From contig CANKYO010000012.1 of NCBI GenBank assembly GCA_947488175.1, positions 62,001 through 126,000 of the forward strand: a stretch of DNA of 64,000 bases, written 5' to 3'. A model generated the notes under the pieces. The model worked only from the letters and a program-made list of their open reading frames with translations, searched no databases and was not told the DNA's origin. Positions 51,468 to 61,030 of the stretch are shown in pieces; the stretch's first letter is position 1; the number at the start of each line of letters is the position of its first letter. The stretch is from an uncultured Paracoccaceae bacterium (GTDB lineage Bacteria > Pseudomonadota > Alphaproteobacteria > Rhodobacterales > Rhodobacteraceae). Made by a program: the position numbers and the translations under genes.

Positions 51468-52299
51468 GAATGAAATGAACTCCGACTGGAATGACCTGAA
51501 GTTCTTTTTGGCCGTTGCCCGAAACAGCGGTCTTTCAGGGGCTGCGCGACAAGCAGGGGTAAGCGCCGCCACGCTTGGGCGACGCATGCAGATGCTCGAG
51601 CAAGCCACCGGAATAGACATCTTTCGCAGGCATGCCCGCGGATACGATCTGACTGAACAGGGAGAAGCCCTATTCGCCCGGGTCGCAGCACTCGACGCAA
51701 AGGTACGGCCATTATTTGAGCGCAAGGATCACCACACACGAACGCTCGTGAAATTGTCGGGGGGACACTGGACCCTGCACGCGCTTGCTGAGCATATCCC
51801 ACGGATCAGCAAGGCCGCGCCCGAAGCAATGCTTCGCCTGATTTCGGCAACTGACCATATGAAAATCAACCACAGGGAAGCGGTGATCGGCATCCGCAAC
51901 CAGCGGCCCGAAAAAACCGGGCTGGCCTGTCGAAAAGTCGGTACTGTCGCCTTCGCCGGATACGCCACAGATACCGCGATAGAGGGTTGGATACGCGTCC
52001 TCTCCAAGGCGCCATCGGCCCGTTGGCTTGCTGATCAAATCGACATCAAAACCGTTATGGAAGCGAATGCACCTCGGCTTGCAAGAGACTTGGCGCTGCA
52101 GGGATTGGGGCGCGTTATTCTGCCGAGTTTCATTGGTGAGCGCACTCCAGGGCTTGTCCGGGTGCACCCGAGGATCTCGGAACTTGATCATGAGCAATGG
52201 TTGGTCAGCCATGACGAGGACCGGTTCATCCCTGCGGTCCGCAAGGTTTTGGACGCCACCTACAAGGCGTTGCACTCGATCATCAGAACACCGGTGTGA
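51466..52299 (+). CDS. LysR-family regulator
   Basis: 277 residues. The N-terminal winged helix runs over about 8-65 (NDLKFFLAVARNSGLSGAARQAGVSAATLGRRMQMLEQATG). The C-terminal co-inducer domain is of the short GcvA/AlsR-like type (SGGHWTLHALAEHIPRISKAAPEA). Divergent from the broken AKR. The start may be ATG 51466 or 51475; neither has a clear ribosome site. With its target enzyme broken, it may now have only remote targets. Confidence 0.85.
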   Translation: MNEMNSDWNDLKFFLAVARNSGLSGAARQAGVSAATLGRRMQMLEQATGIDIFRRHARGYDLTEQGEALFARVAALDAKVRPLFERKDHHTRTLVKLSGGHWTLHALAEHIPRISKAAPEAMLRLISATDHMKINHREAVIGIRNQRPEKTGLACRKVGTVAFAGYATDTAIEGWIRVLSKAPSARWLADQIDIKTVMEANAPRLARDLALQGLGRVILPSFIGERTPGLVRVHPRISELDHEQWLVSHDEDRFIPAVRKVLDATYKALHSIIRTPV

Positions 52300-52801
52300 C
52301 ACTACGAAAGTGCCATACGCCGGATGAAGGAATGTCGAAAAATCCGACTTGCTGCATCGTGCAGCAGACGGGAGAATTGGGCTCAACGGCAACCTCGGAT
52401 CATGCGTGGCTCCTTCACCTTAGGCTTGCGACCTGCCCTCAAGGGCGGCCCAAACCGGTCATTCCCAATGTCGTCAAGCGCCGCGATGCATCGTCACCAG
52501 ACCGGACGTTCGCTGCGGCTGCATAATGAAGGTGCCCGCAAACTAACAGTCTGCTGAATTTACGACCGTTCTATCTGCCTAAATGAACGTTGGCTCTGGC
52601 GAACCGCTCAAACGGGCGGATCCTATGCTGGTAGTGAAGGGCACGATGCAACGTCAATCAACCGCAAAGTTCAGATCGTTGGACTTGATAAATCAAGTTA
52701 CACACACGAACATGGTGTATTAGTCGGCGATTGCTAAAGTAATCGCGTCGGCGATCCTTTGAATAACACCCTGGTGGTTGAGAGATTACGGTACGAGAAG
52801 C
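52300..52801. other. Gene-free stretch: dispersed repeat and promoter of the ankyrin gene
   Basis: Left half is the dispersed repeat (reverse). Right half is an AT-rich promoter zone with the palindrome CTTGAT-AA-ATCAAG at 52684-52697, followed by TTACAC, which resembles the MarR box at 21.08 kb (ATCAAGTTACTTGAT). No gene seen. Confidence 0.5.
52380..52530 (-). repeat. Dispersed intergenic repeat (reverse)
   Basis: On the minus strand: GCCGCAGCGAACGTCCGG, then GACCGGTTTGGGCCGCCCTT, the same words and order as the copy at 26.4 kb. Confidence 0.65.
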
Positions 52802-55800
52802 ATGAGATATCTATTGGCCTCCATCGCATTGATTGTGTCATCAACCGCAGTGCAGGCTTGTGAGGCCATGCGGCGGTTCAACGCGGTCGCAGTGCTGAAT
52901 GTTGAGGGTGTACAGTCGTGCATCTCTGATGGTTATGACGTGCGAGCCAACGACGGTTTCAACGGAGAAGGCATTTTGCATCGTGTCGCTGCTATGCACA
53001 ATGATCCAGCAGTGACGCGCGCAGTGATTGCAGCAGGTGCCGAACCTAATCAGCGTGACAATACTGGACTGACGGCCTTGCATTGGGCCGCCAATAAGAA
53101 CCCAAACCCGCAGATCATAGACACGCTCATTTCGCTTGGCGCTGACCCCAACCTTAGACGTGCAGATGACAGTAACGTCACCACACTTAACATGGCATTG
53201 TTCAATCGAAATCCGACGGTGGTGAGTGCGTTGCTGGCTGGAGGTGCCGACCCTTTCCAAAACAGCCAGTACGACCGCAATGTCCTACATTGGGCCGCAT
53301 CAATGGATGCACCACCGCAAGTGATCGAGACGCTGCTCGAGGCGATTGGCGATGTTGAGGTACGGGATGACATGATGCAATCGACGCCACTTCATTTCGC
53401 GGCTCAGAACGGGGATGATCCGGCGACTGTGATCCTTCTTTTGGAACTTGGGGCTGATATTCAGGCCAAAGATTGGCGCAATAACTCTCCGCTTCATCGT
53501 GCGATCGAGAAGAATAATACAACCCAAATTGCAGCGTTGCTAGCACAAGGAGCCGATCCTAACGCGGCTGGGGCTGGTGGCATCACTCCGATGCATTATG
53601 CGGGAAAATATGCCCAGAATATGGATATGTTTGACATGCTCGTGAACGCTGGCGGTGATATAAATGCGCGCGCGCCGGAAGACGCCGAAACACCGTTGCA
53701 TCATGCCGCTGAATACAATGACTATCCAGACGTTGTTCAACATATGCTGGCTTTGGGTGCAGATGCGGATGCGATGGATCGATACGGAACACGACCTCTT
53801 TCCGATGCTGCTCGCGCTAGCGAAACGGTTGACGTTGTAAGATTACTGCTTGACGCAACAAGTGACACAACTGCTGCTAGCCACTCTGGCGGAACTGCAC
53901 TGCAGTCGGCGTTAAGGTTCAATAAAAATGCCGAGATAGTTGCACTGCTCATCGAAAATGCGGGCACGATCAACCCAACAGCGTTACATCTGGCGACCGG
54001 GGCCAGCAATCATTCTTACGATGTTGTCGCATCGTTACTTGATGCAGGCGCTGACCCGAATGCCCTTGATGAAGATGGCGATACGGCGCTTCACAAGGCG
54101 TTTGAATTTGATGCTGATCCAACGGTAATTGAGGCGCTAATGGCCGCGGGTGCTGATGTGACGATCAAAGGCAATAACGGCAATACGCCACTGCATCTTA
54201 TTTCAAGTAAGACTGAAGTAATGAATTTCATTCAGGTATTCGTCGCCGCTGGTGCTGATGTGAATGCGCAAAATGACCTTGGGTCTACGCTTTTGCACAG
54301 GCTTTCATATCGCGGATCGGCTGATGCTATTGGTACGGCTCTTGCTGCAGGTGCGGACGCGGATTTGCAAAATTCATCAGGTAGTACTGCACTGCACCTC
54401 GCCATAAAATCCGAGTATGATCGATCTCAGGCTGTGGTGGATCTTATACCGCATACTGACCCGAATATTAAGGATGAAGATGGCAATACGGCATTGCACC
54501 TAGCCCTAGCAAAACCGGTTTCAGCGCACCTTATCATTGACATTCTGGATGCAGGCGCTGATCCGAATAACCCAAATCGTTACGGAGTCACGCCGTTCGA
54601 ATTAGTGCTGCGCAGGTCTAATCTCCTACAATTGGTTGAACCGTTCCTTGCAGCGGGTGCCGATGTCGCACAGCCAGGCAGTGAGGGGAGCAGTGCATTG
54701 CATGCCGCGGTGCAGACCGGGGATCATGACGTTATTCAGCGGCTGCTGGATCTCGGTGTTGATATCAATGCCCAAGATGATCTCGGCAACACGCCTTTAC
54801 ACAGTGTCTACGAGGCGGATCTGGCTGCGTTTTTACTGGCAGCTGGCGCCGATCCCAATGTAGCCAACCAACAGAGTTATACGCCCCTGCATAGTGCGGC
54901 ACGATATGATTTAGCGCTGACAATGGTCTTGTTGGAGGCCGGAGCCGACCCAACGGCGCAAACGGATATTGGCCTAACCCCTCTTGCGCTCACATTGCAG
55001 GAAGAAGGGTTTGCTGATTATCAAATCATTCTTGCATTGTTAGATGCCGGGGCCGATCCGATTGATCTGCCCACGTCGTGGACACGAATGATCGATTTAT
55101 TTGATATCCATACTGATTTTGCTGCGGGCAAGCCAAGGCAAAACCATGATTTTGGCGGGGCTGTCGCCTTTCATCAGAGTGATGTCTTGGTGACAAATAT
55201 TGCCGGACGGTCATCCAGTACAGATGTAAATCGTGATGGGGTCGGATATCTTTATGATGTTGAAACGGGGCAACTCAAAACCGTTTTCGAAAACGCAACA
55301 GATCCACTGGTGACTGACTTTGGCCGAGCGGCGGCGCTGACTGGTGAATACGCACTGATTGCCGCGCCTGAATCTGATCGCCAGAGGTCGCAGGCCGCTT
55401 TGGATCGTGGTTCGGTCAGCATCTTTGCGTCGGATTCAGGTGCTGGAGTTGGGGTATTGGAAAACCCCAACTCCGACTCAAGCACAACTTTTGGCACTTC
55501 GGTCGCGGCACATGGGAACACTGTAGCTGTCGGCGCGCCTGGCAATTTCAGCATGGTGTCGGATGGGGATACGACCGAAAACAGAGCGGGTTTCGTGCAT
55601 ATCTACGATCTGGACACGAAGGCTTTGCGCCAGTCATTCAACCTACCCGGGGCGAACCGCGCGTTGCGCTTCGGTGCGGCTGTTGCCCTGCAGGGTGACA
55701 CCTTGTTGATTGGCGCGCCAGAGGACTACCGATCAAAGAACGTGCAAGGAGCGGTGTTTCTGATCGACCTAAAAACGGGTGATCTACTGCACAACTTCGA

Positions 55801-56320
55801 AAATCCGGACCCGGATTGGCTGCGCAGTTTCGGTGGACAAGTCGCGATAGATGGAAATCGCATCATGGTTTCAGCACAGGCAAGTTTTGACCATCCCGAA
55901 ACCTTGGATACAGTGTTTGTTTTTGACCTGACCAGTGGCGATATGCTGCACCGGTTCGAGAATCCTGATCCGGTCATGTTTGACTATGGGTTCGGCGACG
56001 CAATTGATTTGCATGGAGACATTGCTGCGATTGGCGCACCTCACTCGATTCAAGAGGGCAACGGACCGCAGTTGGGGGCTGTTTTCATCTATGAATTGAC
56101 TAGAGGCGGACTCGTTCAGCGGATCGACGACCCAGCGGGCGATCCAAATGTCGTATTTGGTAGTAAAATCGCGCTGGATGACAAATGGTTGGTAGTCGCC
56201 AAAGGACATCGCGGCTTAAATGATGCCTCTGCACTAGAGGAATTACCTAATGTCGCAACGGCTTTTGGTCGGACAAACCTCTCTGTGCAAGCAGGATATC
56301 CCCAAAACTCCGGCCGTTAA
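52802..56320 (+). CDS. Secreted giant ankyrin-repeat protein with C-terminal FG-GAP-like propeller
   Basis: About 1172 residues. A signal peptide (MRYLLASIALIVSSTAVQA, cleavage near 19) is followed by some 20 ankyrin repeats from about residue 40 to 770, recognised by the recurring GADPN and TPLH/TALH phrases. The last 400 residues change to FG-GAP-like blades (FGAAVALQGDTLLIGAPED, FGTSVAAHGNTVAVGAPGN, FGDAIDLHGDIAAIGAPHS), a beta-propeller as in integrin alpha chains. Exported to the periplasm or beyond; likely a protein- or surface-binding factor. The ankyrin-plus-propeller combination is uncommon. Start at ATG 52802; no operon partners. Confidence 0.88.
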   Translation: MRYLLASIALIVSSTAVQACEAMRRFNAVAVLNVEGVQSCISDGYDVRANDGFNGEGILHRVAAMHNDPAVTRAVIAAGAEPNQRDNTGLTALHWAANKNPNPQIIDTLISLGADPNLRRADDSNVTTLNMALFNRNPTVVSALLAGGADPFQNSQYDRNVLHWAASMDAPPQVIETLLEAIGDVEVRDDMMQSTPLHFAAQNGDDPATVILLLELGADIQAKDWRNNSPLHRAIEKNNTTQIAALLAQGADPNAAGAGGITPMHYAGKYAQNMDMFDMLVNAGGDINARAPEDAETPLHHAAEYNDYPDVVQHMLALGADADAMDRYGTRPLSDAARASETVDVVRLLLDATSDTTAASHSGGTALQSALRFNKNAEIVALLIENAGTINPTALHLATGASNHSYDVVASLLDAGADPNALDEDGDTALHKAFEFDADPTVIEALMAAGADVTIKGNNGNTPLHLISSKTEVMNFIQVFVAAGADVNAQNDLGSTLLHRLSYRGSADAIGTALAAGADADLQNSSGSTALHLAIKSEYDRSQAVVDLIPHTDPNIKDEDGNTALHLALAKPVSAHLIIDILDAGADPNNPNRYGVTPFELVLRRSNLLQLVEPFLAAGADVAQPGSEGSSALHAAVQTGDHDVIQRLLDLGVDINAQDDLGNTPLHSVYEADLAAFLLAAGADPNVANQQSYTPLHSAARYDLALTMVLLEAGADPTAQTDIGLTPLALTLQEEGFADYQIILALLDAGADPIDLPTSWTRMIDLFDIHTDFAAGKPRQNHDFGGAVAFHQSDVLVTNIAGRSSSTDVNRDGVGYLYDVETGQLKTVFENATDPLVTDFGRAAALTGEYALIAAPESDRQRSQAALDRGSVSIFASDSGAGVGVLENPNSDSSTTFGTSVAAHGNTVAVGAPGNFSMVSDGDTTENRAGFVHIYDLDTKALRQSFNLPGANRALRFGAAVALQGDTLLIGAPEDYRSKNVQGAVFLIDLKTGDLLHNFENPDPDWLRSFGGQVAIDGNRIMVSAQASFDHPETLDTVFVFDLTSGDMLHRFENPDPVMFDYGFGDAIDLHGDIAAIGAPHSIQEGNGPQLGAVFIYELTRGGLVQRIDDPAGDPNVVFGSKIALDDKWLVVAKGHRGLNDASALEELPNVATAFGRTNLSVQAGYPQNSGR

Positions 56321-56470
56321 ACAACTGAGCGGCTCGGAATCGGCCCAAAAGAGCCGTTGGCCCAGTGACCGGATGCCGCAGCAATGCAGACTCCCGGAGC
56401 CGCCGCTCGTGCATCTCGCAGCATTTTTTCGGCCTCACCGTCCATCAGCGAACAAGACCTACCCGCTACT
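56320..56470 (-). repeat. Dispersed intergenic repeat, diverged copy (reverse)
   Basis: Contains CCAGTGACCGGATGCCGCAG and GGCTCTTTTGGGCCG on the minus strand, resembling the CGCAGCATCCGG and GGGCCG words of the other copies. More diverged. The 56321-56657 gap shows nothing else of note. Confidence 0.45.
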
Positions 56471-56657
56471 TGGGCGAGGCTTGCTCCGCTTCCTATAGCC
56501 GATGTCCGTACGTCGTGAAGCAGGATCTGGATTTTACACTTGGATTTGACGCGCCAGTGCCAGATTCCAGACGATAAGCCTTGAAACGTCGTAAGCGCTT
56601 GTGTCCAGTCCAGTAGGAAGCGCGGCAGAGCGCAACTGTACTGTGCCGCGCTCGCAG

Positions 56658-57980
56658 TTAGATACTGTATTGCTCTCGGGCGTAGTCGCCCAGACCTACG
56701 GCATCAAGTTTGTTCAGAGGCGCCAGGAAAGTCACCTGGATCACACCCGGCGCACGTCCGATTTCAATGGCTCCGTTGACAGTTGCCCGATTGCGAATTT
56801 CAGCGACCGTCACATCCAGCAGCTTTGCCGCACGGGCCAGACCGTTTTCAATCGCCTCGTTCAGATTTGCAGCCGTTCCGATGACCGAAATCGGTGCCAG
56901 CGCCTCAATATCAGACACCTGCCACTTTTCAGCGAGGCCTGCGCCTTTGCTTTTTTCCGCAGCCGTGAATGGTTTTGCCAAAGGCGGCAGGTCTTCTTCC
57001 AGCGGAAACAGGACCGGCCCATCCAAAGGATAGTTTTTGACCACCTCCAGCTGCAGGGTCACGCTGCCTGAGACATCCATCGTATGGCCAGCGATTTCAC
57101 CGTCGCCCTGGCCTGCATGCATATCGCCCATGTAGACGCCTGCACCTTTAACCTTGACCGGACACACAAGAATGGCACCGGCGCGCACGGCGTCGATATC
57201 CATGTGGCCGTCGGTCTTATGTTCGGCCAACTGTTCCGCCGTAATGCCGTAATCATGGGGAGCGCCTACCAAAAAGGCTCCAAAGTCACCCGCGTTGTGG
57301 CTGTCAGGCATCGGCATTGATGGGCAGGTGCCAAGTTGCCCCATGAATGGCCGCATACGAACAAGTGTGCCCGGCATATCCGAAGGTGCATATTTCAGAA
57401 TGGAGTGCTGACGGCTTTCATCCGGCAATGCCGCATAGTGATCCGCACTCCTAGCGATCGTCTCGGCCGCATCTTTGGGCAGCGTCAGGCCAACGGTGCG
57501 CGTTTCGTCAAAGGTGACTGTGTAGCCGTGGACGATCTCAAATGGTTTGACCGCATTCCCGCAGGCATCACATTTGACTGAGTCTTGGCCAATACCCTCA
57601 ATATGGGTCTCAGGCCAAACCGTATCACAAGTGGGGCATCGTGCAGCCACATAAGGGTCTCCGAGACAGAACCCCTCAGGAGAGCTGTCGTGGCCAGAAG
57701 CCGTCGCGCTGGAGGTCACTGTGATGTCACGAATGCGAATTGCGACACCATCGCCGATCTCGGCGCCTTCAACAAAGACAGGCTGTGTCACTTCGTGACC
57801 GCCGCGCAGGCTCGGGGTGATCATCGGACCCCAGCAGCCTGGCGCGGTGTTAGCTATGATTGTTCCCCCATCCTCAATCGGGCCCAGCATGGGCGCATCC
57901 GGGTCAAGGACGCTATTGGTGAATTCATGAACGACGACGCTGCGCCGTGCCGGGTTTCTCGCTGTGCTTCCGTCCGCCAT
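56658..57980 (-). CDS. Acetamidase/formamidase-family amidohydrolase with zinc-ribbon insert
   Basis: 440 residues of the FmdA/AmdA family, which releases ammonia from short amides. Family marks: GPIEDGGTIIANTAPGCWGP at the front, LVRMRPFMGQLGTCPSMPMPDSHNAGDFGAF and VYMGDMHAGQGDGEIAGHT (metal-binding acids and histidines). An insertion at about 130-160 carries CPTC and CDAC, a likely zinc ribbon not present in classical formamidases. Start ATG 57980 with AGGTGA. Cytosolic. Flanked by non-related genes, so it stands alone. Confidence 0.85.
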   Translation of the reverse strand: MADGSTARNPARRSVVVHEFTNSVLDPDAPMLGPIEDGGTIIANTAPGCWGPMITPSLRGGHEVTQPVFVEGAEIGDGVAIRIRDITVTSSATASGHDSSPEGFCLGDPYVAARCPTCDTVWPETHIEGIGQDSVKCDACGNAVKPFEIVHGYTVTFDETRTVGLTLPKDAAETIARSADHYAALPDESRQHSILKYAPSDMPGTLVRMRPFMGQLGTCPSMPMPDSHNAGDFGAFLVGAPHDYGITAEQLAEHKTDGHMDIDAVRAGAILVCPVKVKGAGVYMGDMHAGQGDGEIAGHTMDVSGSVTLQLEVVKNYPLDGPVLFPLEEDLPPLAKPFTAAEKSKGAGLAEKWQVSDIEALAPISVIGTAANLNEAIENGLARAAKLLDVTVAEIRNRATVNGAIEIGRAPGVIQVTFLAPLNKLDAVGLGDYAREQYSI

Positions 57981-58200
57981 TTTACTTCACCTCGCTTTTG
58001 AATTTGCAGGCGGCAATGATAGGTGCCATGGCGCAAACAGCAAGAACTTGTGTACTTCAACCGCAGCCAACCTTTGTTTGGATTTCGCCTTGTCAAAACC
58101 GGAAAGGAGCAACGTTTTCGGCCCTGAGCGGACCTTTGGCTAGCAAGTCTTTGCTGCATTGCGGCTTCCCCAAAGCGGACATTGCAAACCCAATAGTCTC
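57981..58200. other. Gap with a partial dispersed-repeat scrap
   Basis: Near 58150-58195 the words TTGCTGCATTGCGGCTTC and AAAGCGGACATTGCA recall the start of the dispersed repeat (GCGGACATT, GCGGCG). The match is short. No gene seen. Confidence 0.35.
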
Positions 58201-59373
58201 TTATTGCTGTAGGGCTCCGATGAGCGAGCGTGCAAGCGCCTCCTCCAAGGCTGGAACCAGATCAGTGCTATCGTCTACTACACCCACGTCACTATTGATC
58301 TGGAACGCAATTGTGAGGTCGTGGTCCGCATAATGCCTCAGGCTTGAGACATAACCGGGAATCCAGCCGCCGTGACCGAATACGGTGCCGTGCGGGGTTT
58401 CTTGGTAGATCGCAATACCAGCGCCGTAGAACACGCCCGGTGCATCTGGATGGACCGCCACCCCGTCCAGCAAGGAGCCCAAATACTCAGTATTCATAGC
58501 AGCATCTGAAAACAACTCATGCCCCCATCGAGCAAGGTCGGTTGAGGTGGATGCAAATCCACCCCCTGTCCATTCGACAACTGGGTTCCATGACAGGTGA
58601 CCGTCGCCATCGATCGTGCGCGGCGCGAGGCCGAAGGGATTGCCGTCTACGGTGTATCCAACGGCAATGCCTTCGAGCGCTGTTCTGTCCGATGGGACCG
58701 TAGCCGTGAGGCCCAGCGGCAGAAGAAGGCGTTCAGTGGCAAGCTCGAACACATTTGCGTCCGTCGCAGCCTCCATGACCAAGCCCAACAGTATGTAGCC
58801 GGTATCGCTGTAGCTCCAAGCTGTCCCGGCCTCAAAGAGCGCGGGCTCGTCCAGCACAAAAGAAACCAAGTCGGTTGGATCAAACGTGTTCACGCGACCC
58901 ATCGCGAGCAACTCACTCGCAACTCCATCCATGTGAACGTGGTCCGGCAGCCCCGATGTGTGGGTAAGGAGGTGATCGACCGTCATCTCTTCCGCATTCG
59001 GGACGCGATAAAACCAAGGCTCGTCTCCTAAATGGTCTGACACCAAGTCGGATCTACTGATCAGCCCATCTGCTTCAAGTGAAAGTACGAGAGCGCCCCA
59101 GATGGTCTTCCCGATACTGGCAGCCAGCATCCGGGTTTCAGGCGTCATCGGGATGCCTCCCTCGACGTCTGAGAGGCCCACGGCAAAGCTTCGAACTACT
59201 CCGTCCGAAGCGACATAGGCGACTGTGGCACCCGGGAATCCGTAGGACTCATGAAAGGTTTCCAGCAGTGCCTGCATGTCGGCGTCGGAGTGAGACGGGT
59301 CCGCACTCGTAGTTTGAGCAATCAACAAAAGGCATGCAGGAATGACCGCAATTGCACGAAAGAGCGATATCAT
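58201..59373 (-). CDS. Exported serine hydrolase (class C beta-lactamase/DD-peptidase-like)
   Basis: 390 residues. Signal peptide (MISLFRAIAVIPACLLLIAQ). Catalytic SxxK in AASIGKTIWG (about 85-88), the Y-S-D triad in WSYSDTGY (about 180) and a HGG box (FGHGGWIPG) in place of KTG. Such serine beta-lactamase-fold proteins act as esterases, peptidases or lactamases in the periplasm. Start at ATG 59373, overlapping the stop of the CPBP gene (ATGA); a longer open frame is only a shadow of that gene. Likely controlled by the TetR behind the CPBP gene. Confidence 0.85.
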   Translation of the reverse strand: MISLFRAIAVIPACLLLIAQTTSADPSHSDADMQALLETFHESYGFPGATVAYVASDGVVRSFAVGLSDVEGGIPMTPETRMLAASIGKTIWGALVLSLEADGLISRSDLVSDHLGDEPWFYRVPNAEEMTVDHLLTHTSGLPDHVHMDGVASELLAMGRVNTFDPTDLVSFVLDEPALFEAGTAWSYSDTGYILLGLVMEAATDANVFELATERLLLPLGLTATVPSDRTALEGIAVGYTVDGNPFGLAPRTIDGDGHLSWNPVVEWTGGGFASTSTDLARWGHELFSDAAMNTEYLGSLLDGVAVHPDAPGVFYGAGIAIYQETPHGTVFGHGGWIPGYVSSLRHYADHDLTIAFQINSDVGVVDDSTDLVPALEEALARSLIGALQQ

Positions 59374-60212
59374 CGGCCTAACCTCCCGTCTCCGGGAATG
59401 ATCTCGGTTGCGGCACCGTTCCGCGACAGCATGGTCTCTCGGTTCCACCAGACAACCGCAACCGCCACGGCGAGGAGAATCCACGTGTCGTAGGGCTGAG
59501 CGTCCGGCCAGATCGGAAGAATCAACTGCCAGTGGAAGAGCATCGGCCAAAGAAGGCTGCCACGGCTTGAGTTGAAGATTGGTGTCACGAGGACCGCCAG
59601 CGTGATGTTCCCGATGAGGAAGGGGAAGAAGTTCCACCCGGCGAATACAGTGCCGGACAGGAAGAACGCCGGAAGGTGCCAGATGCCCCAGATAGTCCCT
59701 ATGATCATGCCCGCCCAAAGCGGTGCTATGTGGCGTTGTAGGATGGGTTGTGCCACCCCGCGCCAGCCAAACTCTTCAATCGGACCCAAAAAGAGCATCA
59801 TGAAAGTAATACCGATCATTGCGCCGACACCTTCCGGCGGAATGGGCGCAAGAAGCGGGCCCGACTTGAGAGACGACCCGATCAAGAAGACGAGGGGGAT
59901 GCCGATGAAGATGAAGGCCACCCAGAGCGAAGACAATCGCCACATGAAGAGCCGGGATAGAAAGGCTTTGAGGCCCGCGACACCGCCAAAGCTGAGCACA
60001 AGGACAAAAGCCGAGATTGCAGGAGCCCAAGTCGCGAGAAAGAAAAACGGGTGTGATCCGCTGATCTCTCCAAACGTCGATGACGCCCAATCGGGTGCCA
60101 CAATATATATGCCGACGACGCCCCAAGTGATGGCGAACGTCAGGAGAAAGAAACCTATCAGAGCATAGGATGGGACCGAGAAGGCCCGGGTTGGCGCAGC
60201 TATATCTGCCAT
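59370..60212 (-). CDS. CPBP-family intramembrane metalloprotease
   Basis: About 280 residues with seven or eight hydrophobic helices. The CPBP (Abi) signatures are EEFGWRG (about 138-144) and the HLPAFF box (about 178-183), which provide the glutamates and histidines for the metal. Family members are prenyl-protease-like enzymes in the inner membrane; in bacteria they often confer bacteriocin self-immunity. Start ATG 60212 with GGAGG. Operon with the serine hydrolase; 45 bases behind TetR. Confidence 0.87.
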   Translation of the reverse strand: MADIAAPTRAFSVPSYALIGFFLLTFAITWGVVGIYIVAPDWASSTFGEISGSHPFFFLATWAPAISAFVLVLSFGGVAGLKAFLSRLFMWRLSSLWVAFIFIGIPLVFLIGSSLKSGPLLAPIPPEGVGAMIGITFMMLFLGPIEEFGWRGVAQPILQRHIAPLWAGMIIGTIWGIWHLPAFFLSGTVFAGWNFFPFLIGNITLAVLVTPIFNSSRGSLLWPMLFHWQLILPIWPDAQPYDTWILLAVAVAVVWWNRETMLSRNGAATEIIPGDGRLGR

Positions 60213-60257
60213 GGGAAAATCCTCCAATTGTTGAGATGTGTTTCCCTGCTCATGCCT

Positions 60258-60890
60258 CTACTCCACGGCCCGAATGGGGTTCATGAAGTCAAAGCTTCCC
60301 GGCGCGGCGCCGAGTGCTTTTTCTATGATTGTCTGCGTCACCAATCGCCGTTTGCGAATTTCGGCCTCACTGAATCCGAACATGTCGCCGTCCGTCAGGA
60401 ACTGAGCGCCGGTGAAGAGAAACTGGATGGTCTCCAAGGGCCTCTCGACCTCGAAGACGCCCTCGCCGATCCCTTGCTCTACGATCTGTGCAAGGATTGG
60501 CGAGAGTTGGAGAACGGTCTGAATGTTTGTGAGTTCGTGCAGTTCCCGGTTCTCAGGAAGATGCAGCATTTCGGCGACTTCAAGGCTATTGTCGTCGCCG
60601 ATGTGGCTATTGCCTAGTAACGCCTCCATCTTCTGCATCGCAGTGAGCGATGGCTCATCTGCGACGCCTTTCGCCATCTCAACGATCTGGCTGAGTGTCT
60701 TGTCAACGATGGCTTGGAGTATGTCGGGCTTCGACTTGAAGTAGTAGTAAAACGTCCCCTTGGCGACTCCGATCTCGCGGATGATCATCTCCACCGAACA
60801 CTTGGCATAGCCGTACTGACGAAACAGCCGATCTGCTGTCTCGACGATCTCGGCGCGCCGTTCTTCTGGGGCTTTGACGATCCTTGCCAA
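60258..60890 (-). CDS. TetR-family repressor
   Basis: 210 residues: HTH at about 12-55 (DRLFRQYGYAKCSVEMIIREIG, VAKGTFYYYFKSKPDIL), then a ligand domain of the kind in multidrug/lipid-responsive TetRs. First gene of the operon tetR-CPBP-serine hydrolase. A perfect 21-bp palindrome 28 bases upstream of its start is the probable operator, so the whole operon is autoregulated. Confidence 0.87.
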   Translation of the reverse strand: MARIVKAPEERRAEIVETADRLFRQYGYAKCSVEMIIREIGVAKGTFYYYFKSKPDILQAIVDKTLSQIVEMAKGVADEPSLTAMQKMEALLGNSHIGDDNSLEVAEMLHLPENRELHELTNIQTVLQLSPILAQIVEQGIGEGVFEVERPLETIQFLFTGAQFLTDGDMFGFSEAEIRKRRLVTQTIIEKALGAAPGSFDFMNPIRAVE

Positions 60891-60917
60891 TGTGAGTCTC
60901 CACTTTGCGATCTTCTT

Positions 60918-60938
60918 ACTGACTGACCGTCAGTCAGT
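60918..60938. promoter_or_regulatory. TetR operator, perfect 21-bp palindrome
   Basis: Arms ACTGACTGAC and GTCAGTCAGT around a single C. It consists of repeated TGAC/GTCA words, a pattern well known for TetR boxes, and lies directly upstream of tetR. Confidence 0.7.
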
Positions 60939-61030
60939 CAAGTCAGTGAACAGCTAGATGATCTGTGATATTGTTGATCAGCAACACTGGGTTGCCGCTG
61001 GGAAGTGCATGGTGGATTGGAGGATCAGCC

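Noticed and set aside
58201..59718. A 505-residue serine hydrolase with a long N-terminal extension
   Set aside because: The extension is antisense-free shadow of the overlapping CPBP gene in another frame; the signal peptide starts at ATG 59373 with a 4-base gene overlap.
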